From Verrucomicrobiota bacterium (GTDB lineage Bacteria > Verrucomicrobiota > Verrucomicrobiia > Limisphaerales > UBA9464): a DNA stretch of 64,000 nucleotides. Where the stretch lies: the NCBI GenBank assembly GCA_947454705.1, contig CANGKZ010000002.1, positions 142,882-206,881 of the forward strand, in the 5' to 3' direction. Position numbers and translations under genes: made by a program. Below, piece after piece: positions 50,580 to 59,577 of this stretch (its first letter is position 1; each line of letters starts with the position of its first letter). The notes beneath the pieces are model-generated. The model was not told where the DNA came from. It worked only from the letters and a program-made list of their open reading frames with translations, and searched no databases.

Positions 50580-53500
50580 ATGTTCCCTTCCCGAACCCTC
50601 CGCGTCGTTCACCGGATTTCGTGGCGTGCATGCGTGGGCGCGTGGCTGGTGTGGAGAAGCGTCTGCCCCGGGGTGCTGATGGCGGAATCCGCGCCGCTCT
50701 CCATCGGCGTCGCCCGAATGGATGTCACCCCCACGGGACCGATCCGGCTCACCGGATATGTGGCGCGCAAAAAGGAATCGGAAGGCGTGGAACAACGCCT
50801 CTGGGCCAAGGCCATCGCCCTCGGAACCGACGCCGAGGGTGCCTCGATTTTGGTCACCGTGGACAACTGCGGAGTCGGAGCCCGCGTGGTGGATGCCGTG
50901 GCCGCTCGATTGAAGCAGAAGGCGGGAATTCCCCGCGAACGCTTCGCGGTGTGCTCGAGCCACACCCACAGCGGGCCGATGTCCGACGGATTCGCGGCCA
51001 ATATTTTCGGGGAGGATCTCCCGTCCGACCAGCAGGAGCGCATTCACCGCTACACGGCCGAGTTGACCGATCGCATCGAAGCGGTGGCTCTCGCGGCGCT
51101 GGCGGATCGGAGCCCGGGGCGATTGCGTCTCGCGCACGGGCAGGTGGGATTTGCCGCCAATCGTCGCACCGCCGGCGGACCGACCGACCGCCGGTTGTCG
51201 GCGTTGATCGTGACCGATCCCTCGGGACGACTCCGTGCGGTGCTGGTGAATTATGCCTGTCACTGCACCACGCTCGGAAGCGAGGTGGTGAAGGTGCACG
51301 GGGATTGGGCCGGGGACGCGCAGGAGGCAATTGAACAGGCGCACCCGGGAATCGTTGCCTTGGTGTCGATCGGCTGCGGTGCGGATTCGAATCCCTCGCC
51401 GCGCGGCGGGACGGATTTCGGCCGAACCCTCGCACGCATGCACGGACGCTCCATTGCCGCCGAGTTGGAATTCCTGTTGAAGCAGGGAACCGAGCTTACC
51501 GCGCTTCCGCAGTGCCGGTATCGGGAGTTCCCGCTTCCCTTCATGCCGTTGCCGGATCGCGCGGGATGGGAGGAGCGGGCGCGCCAGTCGGGAATCGTGG
51601 GCTATCACGCGCGACGCAACCTGCAGCGGCTGGACCGCGGGGAAACCCTCCCCACCACGCTGCCGTACCGGGTGCAGAACTGGAGCTTTGGTGAGGGACT
51701 TTCCATGGTGTTCCTCGCCGGCGAAGTGGTGGTGGACTACGCGCTCCGCATGCAACGCGAGTACGATCCCGAACGACTCTGGATCAATGCCTATGCCAAC
51801 GATGTGCCGTGTTACATCCCGTCGAAGCGCATCCTCGCGGAGGGCGGCTACGAGGCCGAGAGCTCGCTTTGGTACTATGACCGACCAGCGCGCCTCGCCC
51901 CCGAAACCGAGGATCTGATTCACGCCGCGGTTCGTGATCTGGTGCCGGCCGGGTTTCGCAGCACCGGTGCCCGGCCGGATCTCCCGCCGATGAAATCCCC
52001 GCGCGCCGCGCGCGACAGCCTGCGTCCGCGTGCGGGACTCGAGGTGCATGCGGCTGCGACCGAGCCTCAGATCGATTCCCCGGTGGCGATCGATTTTGGT
52101 GCGGATGGACGCCTGTGGGTTTGCGAGATGGCCGATTATCCATCGGGCCTCGATGGAAAGGGCAAACCCGGCGGACGCGTTTCCGTGTTGAAGGACCGCG
52201 ATGGGGACGGGGTGTACGAGGAGTCGGTCGTGTTCGCCTCCGGCTTTCCCTATCCCACCGGACTGATGGCCTGGGGCGATGGCGTGTTGATCTGCGCGGC
52301 ACCGGACATTTTGTGGGCGCATGACACGGATGGCGATGGCCGCGCGGATCGGATCGAAACCCTTTTCTCCGGCTTCGCGACTCACAACTACCAGGCGCGG
52401 GTGAGCGGGCTCCGATGGGGACTGGATGGCTGGGTTTATGGATCGGGCAGCCTGTTTGGCGGAAAGATCCGATCGGTTCGGACCGGCCGCGAGGTGGAAG
52501 CGACGGGACGCGATTTCCGTTTCAAACCGGATACAGGCGAATTCGAGGCCCTAGCGGGCGTGAGCCAGCAGGGGCGAACGCGCGATGATTTCGGGACCCA
52601 GTACGGGAACGACAACAGCACGTTGCTGTGGCAGTTCCCGCTGGAAGACCGGCTGCTGCGGCGCAATCCGCATGTCACGCCGCCGCCCGCCCGTGTGTCG
52701 CTCGCGCGGGGTGCCGATGCCAATCGCGTGTATCCCATCAGCCGAACGCTGGAGCGGTTCAACGATCCGCAGTCGGCCAATCATCTCACCTCGGGCTGCG
52801 GGCCGGAGATTTACCGGGATTCCGTTTTGGGCGCGGAGTTCGAGGGAAACGCGTTTGTCTGCGAGCCGGTTCACAATCTGGTGCGACGGTCGGTGTTTCA
52901 GTCGGAGGGAATCATCAACGCCGCCGTGCGTGCTGCGGAGGAGCAGGACCGGGAATTCCTCGCCAGCTCCGACAATTGGTTTCGACCCGTGGAGGTGCGC
53001 ACCGGGCCGGATGGAGCGTTGTGGGTCGTGGATATGAACCGCTTCGTGATCGAGCATCCGCGCTGGATCCCGGCCGATCGACTCAAGGAGCTCGATCCCC
53101 GAGCTGGCGCGGGAACGGGTCGGATCTGGCGCGTGGCGCCGGCGGGGTTGAAGTCGTCGCCATCGCTGTCGAGGGACTACACACGACTAAAGGCCGGGGA
53201 ACTGGCATCGCTGCTCGACACGTCCAATGGCGTGGTGCGCGACCTGGTGCATCGGGAACTGCTGCGGCGCGCCGGGCCGACGCCGCTGGAGGGCGCGGTG
53301 AGAACACGGATCGAAACCGTGGCGCAATCGGGTCGGACTCCCGGCGCACGGGCGCAGGCGATCGCGGTGCTGGCCGGATGCGGAGTGCTATCCGATCGGA
53401 CGCTGGTGGCCGGACTGCGCGACTCCGACCCGCGGGTGCGCCGCGTGGCGGTGCGGTTTTCCGAGATGCGTCCCGGAATGGCGCGAGCGCTGGTGGCGTT

Positions 53501-55343
53501 GAGCTCCGATCCGGACGCGGGGGTTCGCTGTCAGCTGGCCCTCACGCTTGGGACGCTTCCGCACGGAACTTCCGCAGCGATCTTCCAAGCCCTGGCGCAA
53601 AAGGATGCTGCGGACCCCTGGATTCGCGCGGCGTTGTTGTCGTCGTTGCCCGACCTGCCCGATGTTGTTCTGCCGCCCTTGGCTGCGGTTCCAAAACCGG
53701 GCGAGCGAGAGTTGATGGAAGGAGCGATCCGGACCTGGACCGGGATGGGGGATCAGATCCGACTCGGCCGTGCGCTGGGACAACTGGTTTCGGCGAAGGA
53801 GTTCACCGCGGGCCCCGACGCGTCGGCCACCGTGCTGCAACTTTACGCAGCGTTGTTGAAAGTTCGTGCGGACGAGAATGGATCGCGCGAAACCCGAAAG
53901 ACCATGGATCGCGTCCGAAAGGAAGTGGTCCCTGCGGTGTCGGAAGCGTTCGAGGCGCGGCGATTGAGCGAGCCCGCATCGTTGGCGTTGCTCCAGATTT
54001 GGGGCGCGGAACGACGGTCGGATGCGGAACGCGTGAAGCAGTGGGTTCGGACCTTCGATGCCGAACTGCCCGCGGCAGTTCATGCGGCCGTGCGGGAGGG
54101 AATCTCGCGTCAATCCTCGCTGGATCTCGCCCGGGCCCTGCTCGCAGGCACCGCAGTGCGGTCGGTGCGATGGCGCAACGAGGCCATTGAATTGATGCTC
54201 GGACGACGCGAGTGGACTGCGGAATTGCTGTCGATGATCGAACGCAGAGAGCTTGGCGTTGGTGAACTCACGCCCTCGCAGCGTCAACGCGTGCTGGGCC
54301 ACACCGATGCTACCCTCCGCGCCCGTGGCGAGGTGTTGTTCGGCGGGTTGCGGGGCGGTGATCGAGCGTCGGTGGTGCGACGATTTGCTTCGGCGGCGGA
54401 TCTCACTGGGGACGAGACGCGCGGGATGCGCGAGTTCGACCGGTTGTGCGCTTCGTGTCATCGCGTGCGGGGTCATGGATCCGCCGTGGGACCCGACCTC
54501 TCCCCGTACCGCAGCAAGCCTGCAGCGGATTTCCTGCTCGCTGTGCTGGATCCAAATTCAGCCATTGAGCCGAAGTTCACCGCCTACACGGTGGAACTGC
54601 GCGAGGGACGATCGCTCACCGGGATCTTGCGCAATGAAACCAGCGCCGGATTGGAACTCGTTCAATCGGGAGGCGTGGTGGAGAGGATTGCGCGAAGTGC
54701 CGTGACGGGCATCACCCCGCAGGCGCAGTCGCTCATGCCCGAGAGCCTCGAACAGGGGTTGGAGCCACAGGCGCTGGGCGATCTGCTGGCGTGGCTGCGC
54801 GGCGGGACGGTGGCGGCTTTTGGATCCGCGGATGCCGCGAGCGCATCGGCCTCACTGAAGGCGCTGGCACCTGCCGCGACGAAGGTCACCGTGCGGGGAG
54901 GTCGGCTGACCTACCCCGGATGGATTGGGGCGCGTCCTATGTCGTACTGCCGGCAATCGGCGGGCGAGAATCGGTTGGCGTGGGAGTCCATCGCTCCGAT
55001 CGCCGAGGCGGGACGACTGAGGTTCCGTTTTCCGGCGGCGATGGGCATGAAGTCGCAGCCCGCGGGGACGTTCCAAATTAAGGTGCAGGGTGGGATGGCG
55101 GTGGGGTTCAACGTGTCCCTCGAGGATGAAGAATGGACCGATGCGGCGGGCGCGGTCCGAATTCGGTACACGGTCCGCGAACGCAACGGGGAGGACAGCT
55201 GCGGTCCGCTGGAGATTGAAATCCCCGCGGCGGGAATCGCGCCGGGCAGCGTGGTGCGTTTTGAGATCACGGGTTCGGAATCGGCGAGCCAGCGATGGTT
55301 TGGGCTCTATGAAGTCGCGGAAGTTGAAGGGGTGAAAAAGTGA
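50580..55343 (+). CDS. Ceramidase-like / PVC membrane-bound dehydrogenase / heme-binding fusion protein
   Basis: Very large exported protein (1587 residues) with a signal-like N-terminus (residues about 15-35). Four parts are visible. The neutral/alkaline ceramidase N-terminal domain is at about 40-460, with zinc-site motifs SSHTHSGP (H128, H130) and NYACHCTTLG. The PVC-type dehydrogenase beta-propeller at about 490-860 starts GLEVHAAATEPQIDSPVAIDFGADGRLWV and includes DRDGDGVYE and DTDGDGRAD. HEAT-like alpha repeats are at about 890-1240. A cytochrome c-like domain has CASCH at 1290-1294 and ends near 1400. A beta-sandwich-like C-terminus follows. Dehydrogenase/HEAT/heme parts are a standard PVC combination; the ceramidase fusion is uncommon. 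Substrate unknown. Confidence 0.87.
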   Translation: MFPSRTLRVVHRISWRACVGAWLVWRSVCPGVLMAESAPLSIGVARMDVTPTGPIRLTGYVARKKESEGVEQRLWAKAIALGTDAEGASILVTVDNCGVGARVVDAVAARLKQKAGIPRERFAVCSSHTHSGPMSDGFAANIFGEDLPSDQQERIHRYTAELTDRIEAVALAALADRSPGRLRLAHGQVGFAANRRTAGGPTDRRLSALIVTDPSGRLRAVLVNYACHCTTLGSEVVKVHGDWAGDAQEAIEQAHPGIVALVSIGCGADSNPSPRGGTDFGRTLARMHGRSIAAELEFLLKQGTELTALPQCRYREFPLPFMPLPDRAGWEERARQSGIVGYHARRNLQRLDRGETLPTTLPYRVQNWSFGEGLSMVFLAGEVVVDYALRMQREYDPERLWINAYANDVPCYIPSKRILAEGGYEAESSLWYYDRPARLAPETEDLIHAAVRDLVPAGFRSTGARPDLPPMKSPRAARDSLRPRAGLEVHAAATEPQIDSPVAIDFGADGRLWVCEMADYPSGLDGKGKPGGRVSVLKDRDGDGVYEESVVFASGFPYPTGLMAWGDGVLICAAPDILWAHDTDGDGRADRIETLFSGFATHNYQARVSGLRWGLDGWVYGSGSLFGGKIRSVRTGREVEATGRDFRFKPDTGEFEALAGVSQQGRTRDDFGTQYGNDNSTLLWQFPLEDRLLRRNPHVTPPPARVSLARGADANRVYPISRTLERFNDPQSANHLTSGCGPEIYRDSVLGAEFEGNAFVCEPVHNLVRRSVFQSEGIINAAVRAAEEQDREFLASSDNWFRPVEVRTGPDGALWVVDMNRFVIEHPRWIPADRLKELDPRAGAGTGRIWRVAPAGLKSSPSLSRDYTRLKAGELASLLDTSNGVVRDLVHRELLRRAGPTPLEGAVRTRIETVAQSGRTPGARAQAIAVLAGCGVLSDRTLVAGLRDSDPRVRRVAVRFSEMRPGMARALVALSSDPDAGVRCQLALTLGTLPHGTSAAIFQALAQKDAADPWIRAALLSSLPDLPDVVLPPLAAVPKPGERELMEGAIRTWTGMGDQIRLGRALGQLVSAKEFTAGPDASATVLQLYAALLKVRADENGSRETRKTMDRVRKEVVPAVSEAFEARRLSEPASLALLQIWGAERRSDAERVKQWVRTFDAELPAAVHAAVREGISRQSSLDLARALLAGTAVRSVRWRNEAIELMLGRREWTAELLSMIERRELGVGELTPSQRQRVLGHTDATLRARGEVLFGGLRGGDRASVVRRFASAADLTGDETRGMREFDRLCASCHRVRGHGSAVGPDLSPYRSKPAADFLLAVLDPNSAIEPKFTAYTVELREGRSLTGILRNETSAGLELVQSGGVVERIARSAVTGITPQAQSLMPESLEQGLEPQALGDLLAWLRGGTVAAFGSADAASASASLKALAPAATKVTVRGGRLTYPGWIGARPMSYCRQSAGENRLAWESIAPIAEAGRLRFRFPAAMGMKSQPAGTFQIKVQGGMAVGFNVSLEDEEWTDAAGAVRIRYTVRERNGEDSCGPLEIEIPAAGIAPGSVVRFEITGSESASQRWFGLYEVAEVEGVKK

Positions 55344-55372
55344 GCCTCAAAAAGCCGGAAAAAGGAGAGTTT

Positions 55373-55516
55373 AACCACAGATGGACACGGATGAACACAG
55401 ATGGAAATGCACCGAACGGAAGGCCTCATGAATCAATCAGAAGGTGACAATCGTCGATCCTCTCTAGAGCCACCCATCTTCCTCTCTATCTGTGTGAATC
55501 TGTGTCCATCTGTGGT
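55373..55516. repeat. 144-bp element with inverted 10-bp-periodic ends
   Basis: Left end: AACCACAGATGGACACGGAT then GAACACAGATGG (55373-55404). Right end, read on the minus strand, AACCACAGATGGACACAGAT then TCACACAGATAG (55485-55516). These are near-identical inverted arrays of a CACAGATGGA-type decamer with an 80-bp middle. The middle and right half recur at 1993-2082. The element nearly fills the 272-bp gap between the fusion gene and an oxidoreductase gene; nothing else is seen there. Confidence 0.75.
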
Positions 55517-55615
55517 TGCGACTGCCTTTTTTGGGATGAAGCGTTGAAGAGGCGCGCTTGTCACTGGAGAGGCGGGGTGCGTAGGTTCGCGGCGTTTCTT
55601 CTGATTTCATCTCTC

Positions 55616-56695
55616 ATGAGCACGCTCAACATTGCCATCATTGGAACCGGCGGCATCAGCCTCCAAAACCACCTGCCCGGACTCGCGCTGTGCCGCGATG
55701 TGAAGGTGCACGCGCTTTGCGACGCGAATGCCGCGACGCTCGAGACCGCGCGTCAGACGACCGGCGCGCCGGTGGTGTCCACCGATTGGAAGGAGATCGT
55801 GCAGCGGGATGACGTTCACGCGGTGATCATCGCCACGCCGAATTTCCTGCATCCCGACATCGCCATCGCCGCGGCCCGGGCCGGCAAACACATCCTGTGC
55901 GAGAAGCCGATCGCGCTGAACGCCGCTGACGCCGCCCGCATGGCCGAGGAGGCCGATCGCGCTGGGGTGCGCCACATGACGGCCTTCACCTACCAGTTCG
56001 TTCCGGCGATGCGCTACCTGCGCCATCTCGTGGCCCAGGGCGACCTCGGTGTGCCGTACCATTTCCGGTCGTGCCGTCTGCAGGACTGGGGCACGCGCAA
56101 CCTCGGCTGGCGCCAGGTGAAGAAGCTCGCGGGCACCGGCGAGATCGGCGACATGCTGAGCCACCGTATTGATTTCGCGCTGCAGCTGATCGGGCCGATG
56201 AAGCGTCTGGTGGCAAACCTGATGACCCTCACGCCGGTGCGTGGCGGCGCTCCGAACGACACCGACGACTGGGTGGCGATCCTGGCCGAGTTCCGCAACG
56301 GCGCGAGCGGCGTGCTGGAGAGCTCGAAGCTGGCGAGCGGACGCAATGAATCCTGGCGAAGCCTGGATTACGTGGAGATCAACGGCAGCGAGGGCACGTT
56401 TGAATTCACCACCGGCAAATGGGGCGAACTCCAGGCCGGCAAGGTGGGCGGGCCCGGCCTCGCGCCGCTGGTGGTGCCGAAGGAATTCCACGTGTGGCCC
56501 GGCTCCCCGCGCGATCCGGGCGTGGGTGATCCGCTGGTGTCCTTCCGCTACGACCAGGCGGTCGAGTTCATCAACGCCATCCGCGAACAGCGTCCGTGCG
56601 CGGTGACCTTCCACGACGGCGCCCGAGCCCAGGCCGTGATGGACGCCGCGGTGCGCTCCACCGAGCTGCGCCAGTGGGTCGACCTGCCGGCCTGA
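55616..56695 (+). CDS. Gfo/Idh/MocA family oxidoreductase
   Basis: 359 residues. Rossmann start NIAIIGTGGISLQNHLPGL (MSTLNIAIIGTG), nucleotide-contact motif VIIATPNFLHPDIAIAAARAGKHILCEKPIALN with an intact EKP lysine, then TAFTYQFVPAMRYLRHLV and GEIGDMLSHRIDFALQLIGP. This is a conventional member of the family, unlike the one at 37319 with the altered EKP motif. ATG 55616 gives the usual start; the open frame upstream crosses the repeat element. The TSUP gene follows 22 bp later, so the pair may be an operon. Substrate probably a sugar or sugar-derived polyol, not determinable. Confidence 0.9.
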   Translation: MSTLNIAIIGTGGISLQNHLPGLALCRDVKVHALCDANAATLETARQTTGAPVVSTDWKEIVQRDDVHAVIIATPNFLHPDIAIAAARAGKHILCEKPIALNAADAARMAEEADRAGVRHMTAFTYQFVPAMRYLRHLVAQGDLGVPYHFRSCRLQDWGTRNLGWRQVKKLAGTGEIGDMLSHRIDFALQLIGPMKRLVANLMTLTPVRGGAPNDTDDWVAILAEFRNGASGVLESSKLASGRNESWRSLDYVEINGSEGTFEFTTGKWGELQAGKVGGPGLAPLVVPKEFHVWPGSPRDPGVGDPLVSFRYDQAVEFINAIREQRPCAVTFHDGARAQAVMDAAVRSTELRQWVDLPA

Positions 56696-56717
56696 GTTTG
56701 GTCTCGCCCCAAGTTTG

Positions 56718-57482
56718 ATGCTCCCGAATTTCACCGCGGTTCAATGGCTGTTGGCCGCATTGGCGGGGCTCGGGATTGGTGTGTCGAAGAGCGGTCTCCC
56801 GGGCATCAGCCTGATGCACGTGGTGATCTTCGCGCAGCTGTTCCCGGGGATTGCCTCGACCGGTGTGGTGCTGCCCATGCTGGTCTGCGGCGACATCGGG
56901 GCGGTGCTGTTGTTCCGGCGCGATGCGCGCTGGCCGCATGTGTTTCGCACCCTGCCGCCGGCGGTGTTCGGTGTTGCGGTGGGGTGGATGATCATGCGGT
57001 GGGCGCAGGCGCATCACATCGATGGAAAGCAGTTCAACCCCTTCATCGGCGGCATCGTGCTCACGCTGGCGGTGGTGCAGCTGTGGCGGAATCTGAAGCC
57101 GGATCTGTTTTCGCACCTGCCCCACAGCCGGGTCTTTGCCTGGACCATGGGAGGCATCGCCGGCGTGACCACGATGGTGGCCAACGCGGCCGGTCCCGTG
57201 ATGGGTCTCTACCTGCTCGCGGTGTCGTTGCCGAAGGAGGCCTTCGTCGGAACGGCCGCGTGGTTCTTCCTGCTGATCAATCTCATCAAGATCCCATTTA
57301 GCGCGCAGCTCGGGCTCATTGGTGGGAATTCACTCGAGTTCAACCTGCTGCTGATCCCGTTCATTGTGTCGGGATTGTTCCTCGGGAGGAAAGTGGTGGC
57401 CGCGCTCCCGCAGAAGAGCTTCGACAACCTGGTGCTGATCTTTGCCGGCGTGGCGGCGGCGCGGTTGCTTGGGGTGGTTTGA
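56718..57482 (+). CDS. TSUP family permease (second copy type)
   Basis: 254 residues, seven to eight hydrophobic segments. The duplicated half-motifs are GIGVSKSGLPGISLMHVVIF and GGIAGVTTMVANAAGPVMGLYLLA, the sub-family with the NAAGP signature. The second half ends GGNSLEFNLLLIPFIVSGLFLGRKVV. It differs from the TSUP at 44058 and is probably of another substrate class. ATG 56718 or TTG 56715 would give similar products. Twenty-two bases after the oxidoreductase gene. Confidence 0.88.
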   Translation: MLPNFTAVQWLLAALAGLGIGVSKSGLPGISLMHVVIFAQLFPGIASTGVVLPMLVCGDIGAVLLFRRDARWPHVFRTLPPAVFGVAVGWMIMRWAQAHHIDGKQFNPFIGGIVLTLAVVQLWRNLKPDLFSHLPHSRVFAWTMGGIAGVTTMVANAAGPVMGLYLLAVSLPKEAFVGTAAWFFLLINLIKIPFSAQLGLIGGNSLEFNLLLIPFIVSGLFLGRKVVAALPQKSFDNLVLIFAGVAAARLLGVV

Positions 57483-57492
57483 TGAATGCGGA

Positions 57493-57513
57493 GGAGATGG
57501 GAGCTGGCAGATG
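57493..57513. repeat. Heptamer array in the TSUP/dnaG gap
   Basis: Three units GGAGATG, GGAGCTG, GCAGATG, related to the arrays at 28060-28087 and (complement) 9382-9416. It lies between the convergent stops of the TSUP gene and dnaG. Confidence 0.65.
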
Positions 57514-57537
57514 GGGGCGCCGGTATCACTGAATTCC

Positions 57538-57569
57538 CTTTCAACGCTTCAACTTTTCAACCCTTCAAC
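57538..57569 (-). repeat. Solo octamer array in the TSUP/dnaG gap
   Basis: On the minus strand GTTGAAGG, GTTGAAAA, GTTGAAGC, GTTGAAAG: the first three units match in order the array at 1711-1742 (one base apart in the third). It ends 11 bp before the dnaG stop codon. Confidence 0.75.
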
Positions 57570-57580
57570 CATCGGCCCAA

Positions 57581-59434
57581 TCACTCTCCTGAGAGCGGCT
57601 GGATCGGGCCGCGCTTGGCGGCGCGGAGTTGTTGCTGCTCGTGCATCGCGGCCACGCGTTCTTCGTGCGAGAGCGAGGGATCCGACACCTGACCGGTGAG
57701 CGAAGTAATGCGTCGATCGTAGGCGGCGTTGCGGAGACGTAGAATCGCATCGGCCAGCTGCTTCTCCGGTTCAGGAATGGCGCGCTGTTCCATCGCGGAT
57801 TCAGCGATGAGCTTGCGCGCCAGATCGTCTCCCTCGAATTGGGCGAGCAGCCCCGGAATGTCCGTCCCCATGGAGAAGTGCACCGCGGCAATTCGCCGAA
57901 CCGTGGGATGCGTGACCCAGCTTGGATCGAGATGCGCGGCGGCGAAGTGGGTGAGGTCCTCGGACAGAAGCAGGTACTTCAGCAACCAAAGCTCGGTGAC
58001 GGGCGGCGGGGGGAGTGGTTCGGATTCGACGCTCGGGGCGGCATCCGATTCGTCGGGCAGGGGTTCCTCGAACCCGGATCCACCCGCGGGACCGGATCTG
58101 GCGCTCGGTTCGGGCTCAGGCTCGGAACGGGAGGGCAGGGGCCGCATCTTGCGGAACTCGGTGCGGACGGAATCGACCGAAACACCCAGACGCTGACTGG
58201 TCTTCTGCGCGTAGGTGTCGAGCAGGACGGCATTCGCTGTCTTGACCAGGTCGGTGCCCATTTTCCGCACCACCACGAGGCGTCCGCGGTCGCTGGTGAT
58301 GTCGTTCTCCGTGCAGAGATGACGCAGGAAGAAATCGAAATAGCCCTCGGCTCGACCGAGGATGGCCCGGAAGGATTCCGCACCGTGCTGGCGGATCCAG
58401 CTGTCGGGATCATCGGGCGGAGGAATGGAGGCGACGCGAATGGCCAGGCCGGATCCAAGCAGTCCTTCAAACGAGCGGATGCTCGCGTTGCGGCCAGCCT
58501 TGTCGCCGTCGAAGCACAGCACGACTTCTTCGACATAGCGCTTGAGCATCCGCGCATGGTCGGCGGTGAGGGCGGTGCCTTGTGGGGCGACGACGTTGCG
58601 AATGCCCGCGGCGTGACACGCGATGGTGTCGAGCTGGCCTTCGCAGATCACGGCGTGCCCGGCGTCGAGGATCGCGCGCTTGGCCTTGTCGAGAGCGAAC
58701 AGCACGCGGCCCTTGGTGAAGAGCAGGGTCTCGGGGGAATTGACGTACTTCGCCGTTTTTTCGTCGCCCTGGAGGATGCGTCCGCTGAAGGCGATGACGC
58801 GTCCCTGCTCGTCGCAGATGGGAAACATCAGGCGTCCGCGGAACCGGTCGTAGTGCCGGCCGGTCTCCTCCTTCTTGAGAATCAGCCCCGCCTGCTCGCA
58901 CAGGCCGAAGTCGAAGCCCTTGGATTTGGCCCAATTGACGGTGTCGTCCCACGACTCGGGAGCGGCGCCGATCCGGAATTCCTTCACGGCGTCGGGACTC
59001 ACGCCGCGTTTCTCCAGGTAGTCGCGGGCCACCTGTCCGCCGGCCTCGTTGGCCAGGCATTGCTGCCAGCGGACGCAGATGGCTTCGTGCAGCTTGAGCA
59101 GCTGGTCCTTGAGGCTGCGCGATTGCAGGGCGCCGGGGGAGTTGTCGGTCTCGACCGGGATGCGGGCACGCTCGGCGAGCCGCACCACGGCCTCGGAGAA
59201 GTTCAGCCCCTCGTACTCGCGCACGAAGGTGAACACGTCGCCGCCCTTGTGGCAGCCGAAGCAGTGGAAGATCTGCTTGCCCGGGTTGACGTTGAAGCTG
59301 GGGGACTTTTCTTTGTGAAACGGGCAGAGCGTCACGAAGTTCGCCCCGGCGCGTTTGAGCGGGAGCGCGCCGCCGATGACATCCACGATGTCGCTGGCGG
59401 CGCGCACCTGTTCGAGAAACTGAGGCGAAAACAT
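57581..59434 (-). CDS. dnaG: DNA primase
   Basis: Synthesises RNA primers for replication. 617 residues. The N-terminal zinc domain has C37, H40 (CPFH), C58 and C61 (HCFGC). The catalytic core follows with the TOPRIM motif AVICEGQLDTIACHAAGI and CFDGDKAGRNAS. RFRGRLMFPICDEQGRVIAFSGRIL is the RNAP-basic motif. A Pro/Glu-rich linker of about 50 residues precedes the C-terminal helicase-interaction domain (AHLDPSWVTHPTVRRIAAVHFS). ATG 59434 (MFSPQFLEQVRAASDIVDVI) is the conserved start; the 72 upstream in-frame residues are not. No rpoD lies next to it. Confidence 0.97.
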   Translation of the reverse strand: MFSPQFLEQVRAASDIVDVIGGALPLKRAGANFVTLCPFHKEKSPSFNVNPGKQIFHCFGCHKGGDVFTFVREYEGLNFSEAVVRLAERARIPVETDNSPGALQSRSLKDQLLKLHEAICVRWQQCLANEAGGQVARDYLEKRGVSPDAVKEFRIGAAPESWDDTVNWAKSKGFDFGLCEQAGLILKKEETGRHYDRFRGRLMFPICDEQGRVIAFSGRILQGDEKTAKYVNSPETLLFTKGRVLFALDKAKRAILDAGHAVICEGQLDTIACHAAGIRNVVAPQGTALTADHARMLKRYVEEVVLCFDGDKAGRNASIRSFEGLLGSGLAIRVASIPPPDDPDSWIRQHGAESFRAILGRAEGYFDFFLRHLCTENDITSDRGRLVVVRKMGTDLVKTANAVLLDTYAQKTSQRLGVSVDSVRTEFRKMRPLPSRSEPEPEPSARSGPAGGSGFEEPLPDESDAAPSVESEPLPPPPVTELWLLKYLLLSEDLTHFAAAHLDPSWVTHPTVRRIAAVHFSMGTDIPGLLAQFEGDDLARKLIAESAMEQRAIPEPEKQLADAILRLRNAAYDRRITSLTGQVSDPSLSHEERVAAMHEQQQLRAAKRGPIQPLSGE

Positions 59435-59577
59435 CGGCACGGCCGAAAGGGAATAGCGCGCTTCGGGGGAGTTGTCGAAGGGGCAAAGTCCGGCGGCGGG
59501 AATCAGGCCTGTTCCCAAGGCGGAATCTACGAACCTTTTCCCTTTTGTGCGGGTCCGGTTGGGATTCTGCTTCGCGT

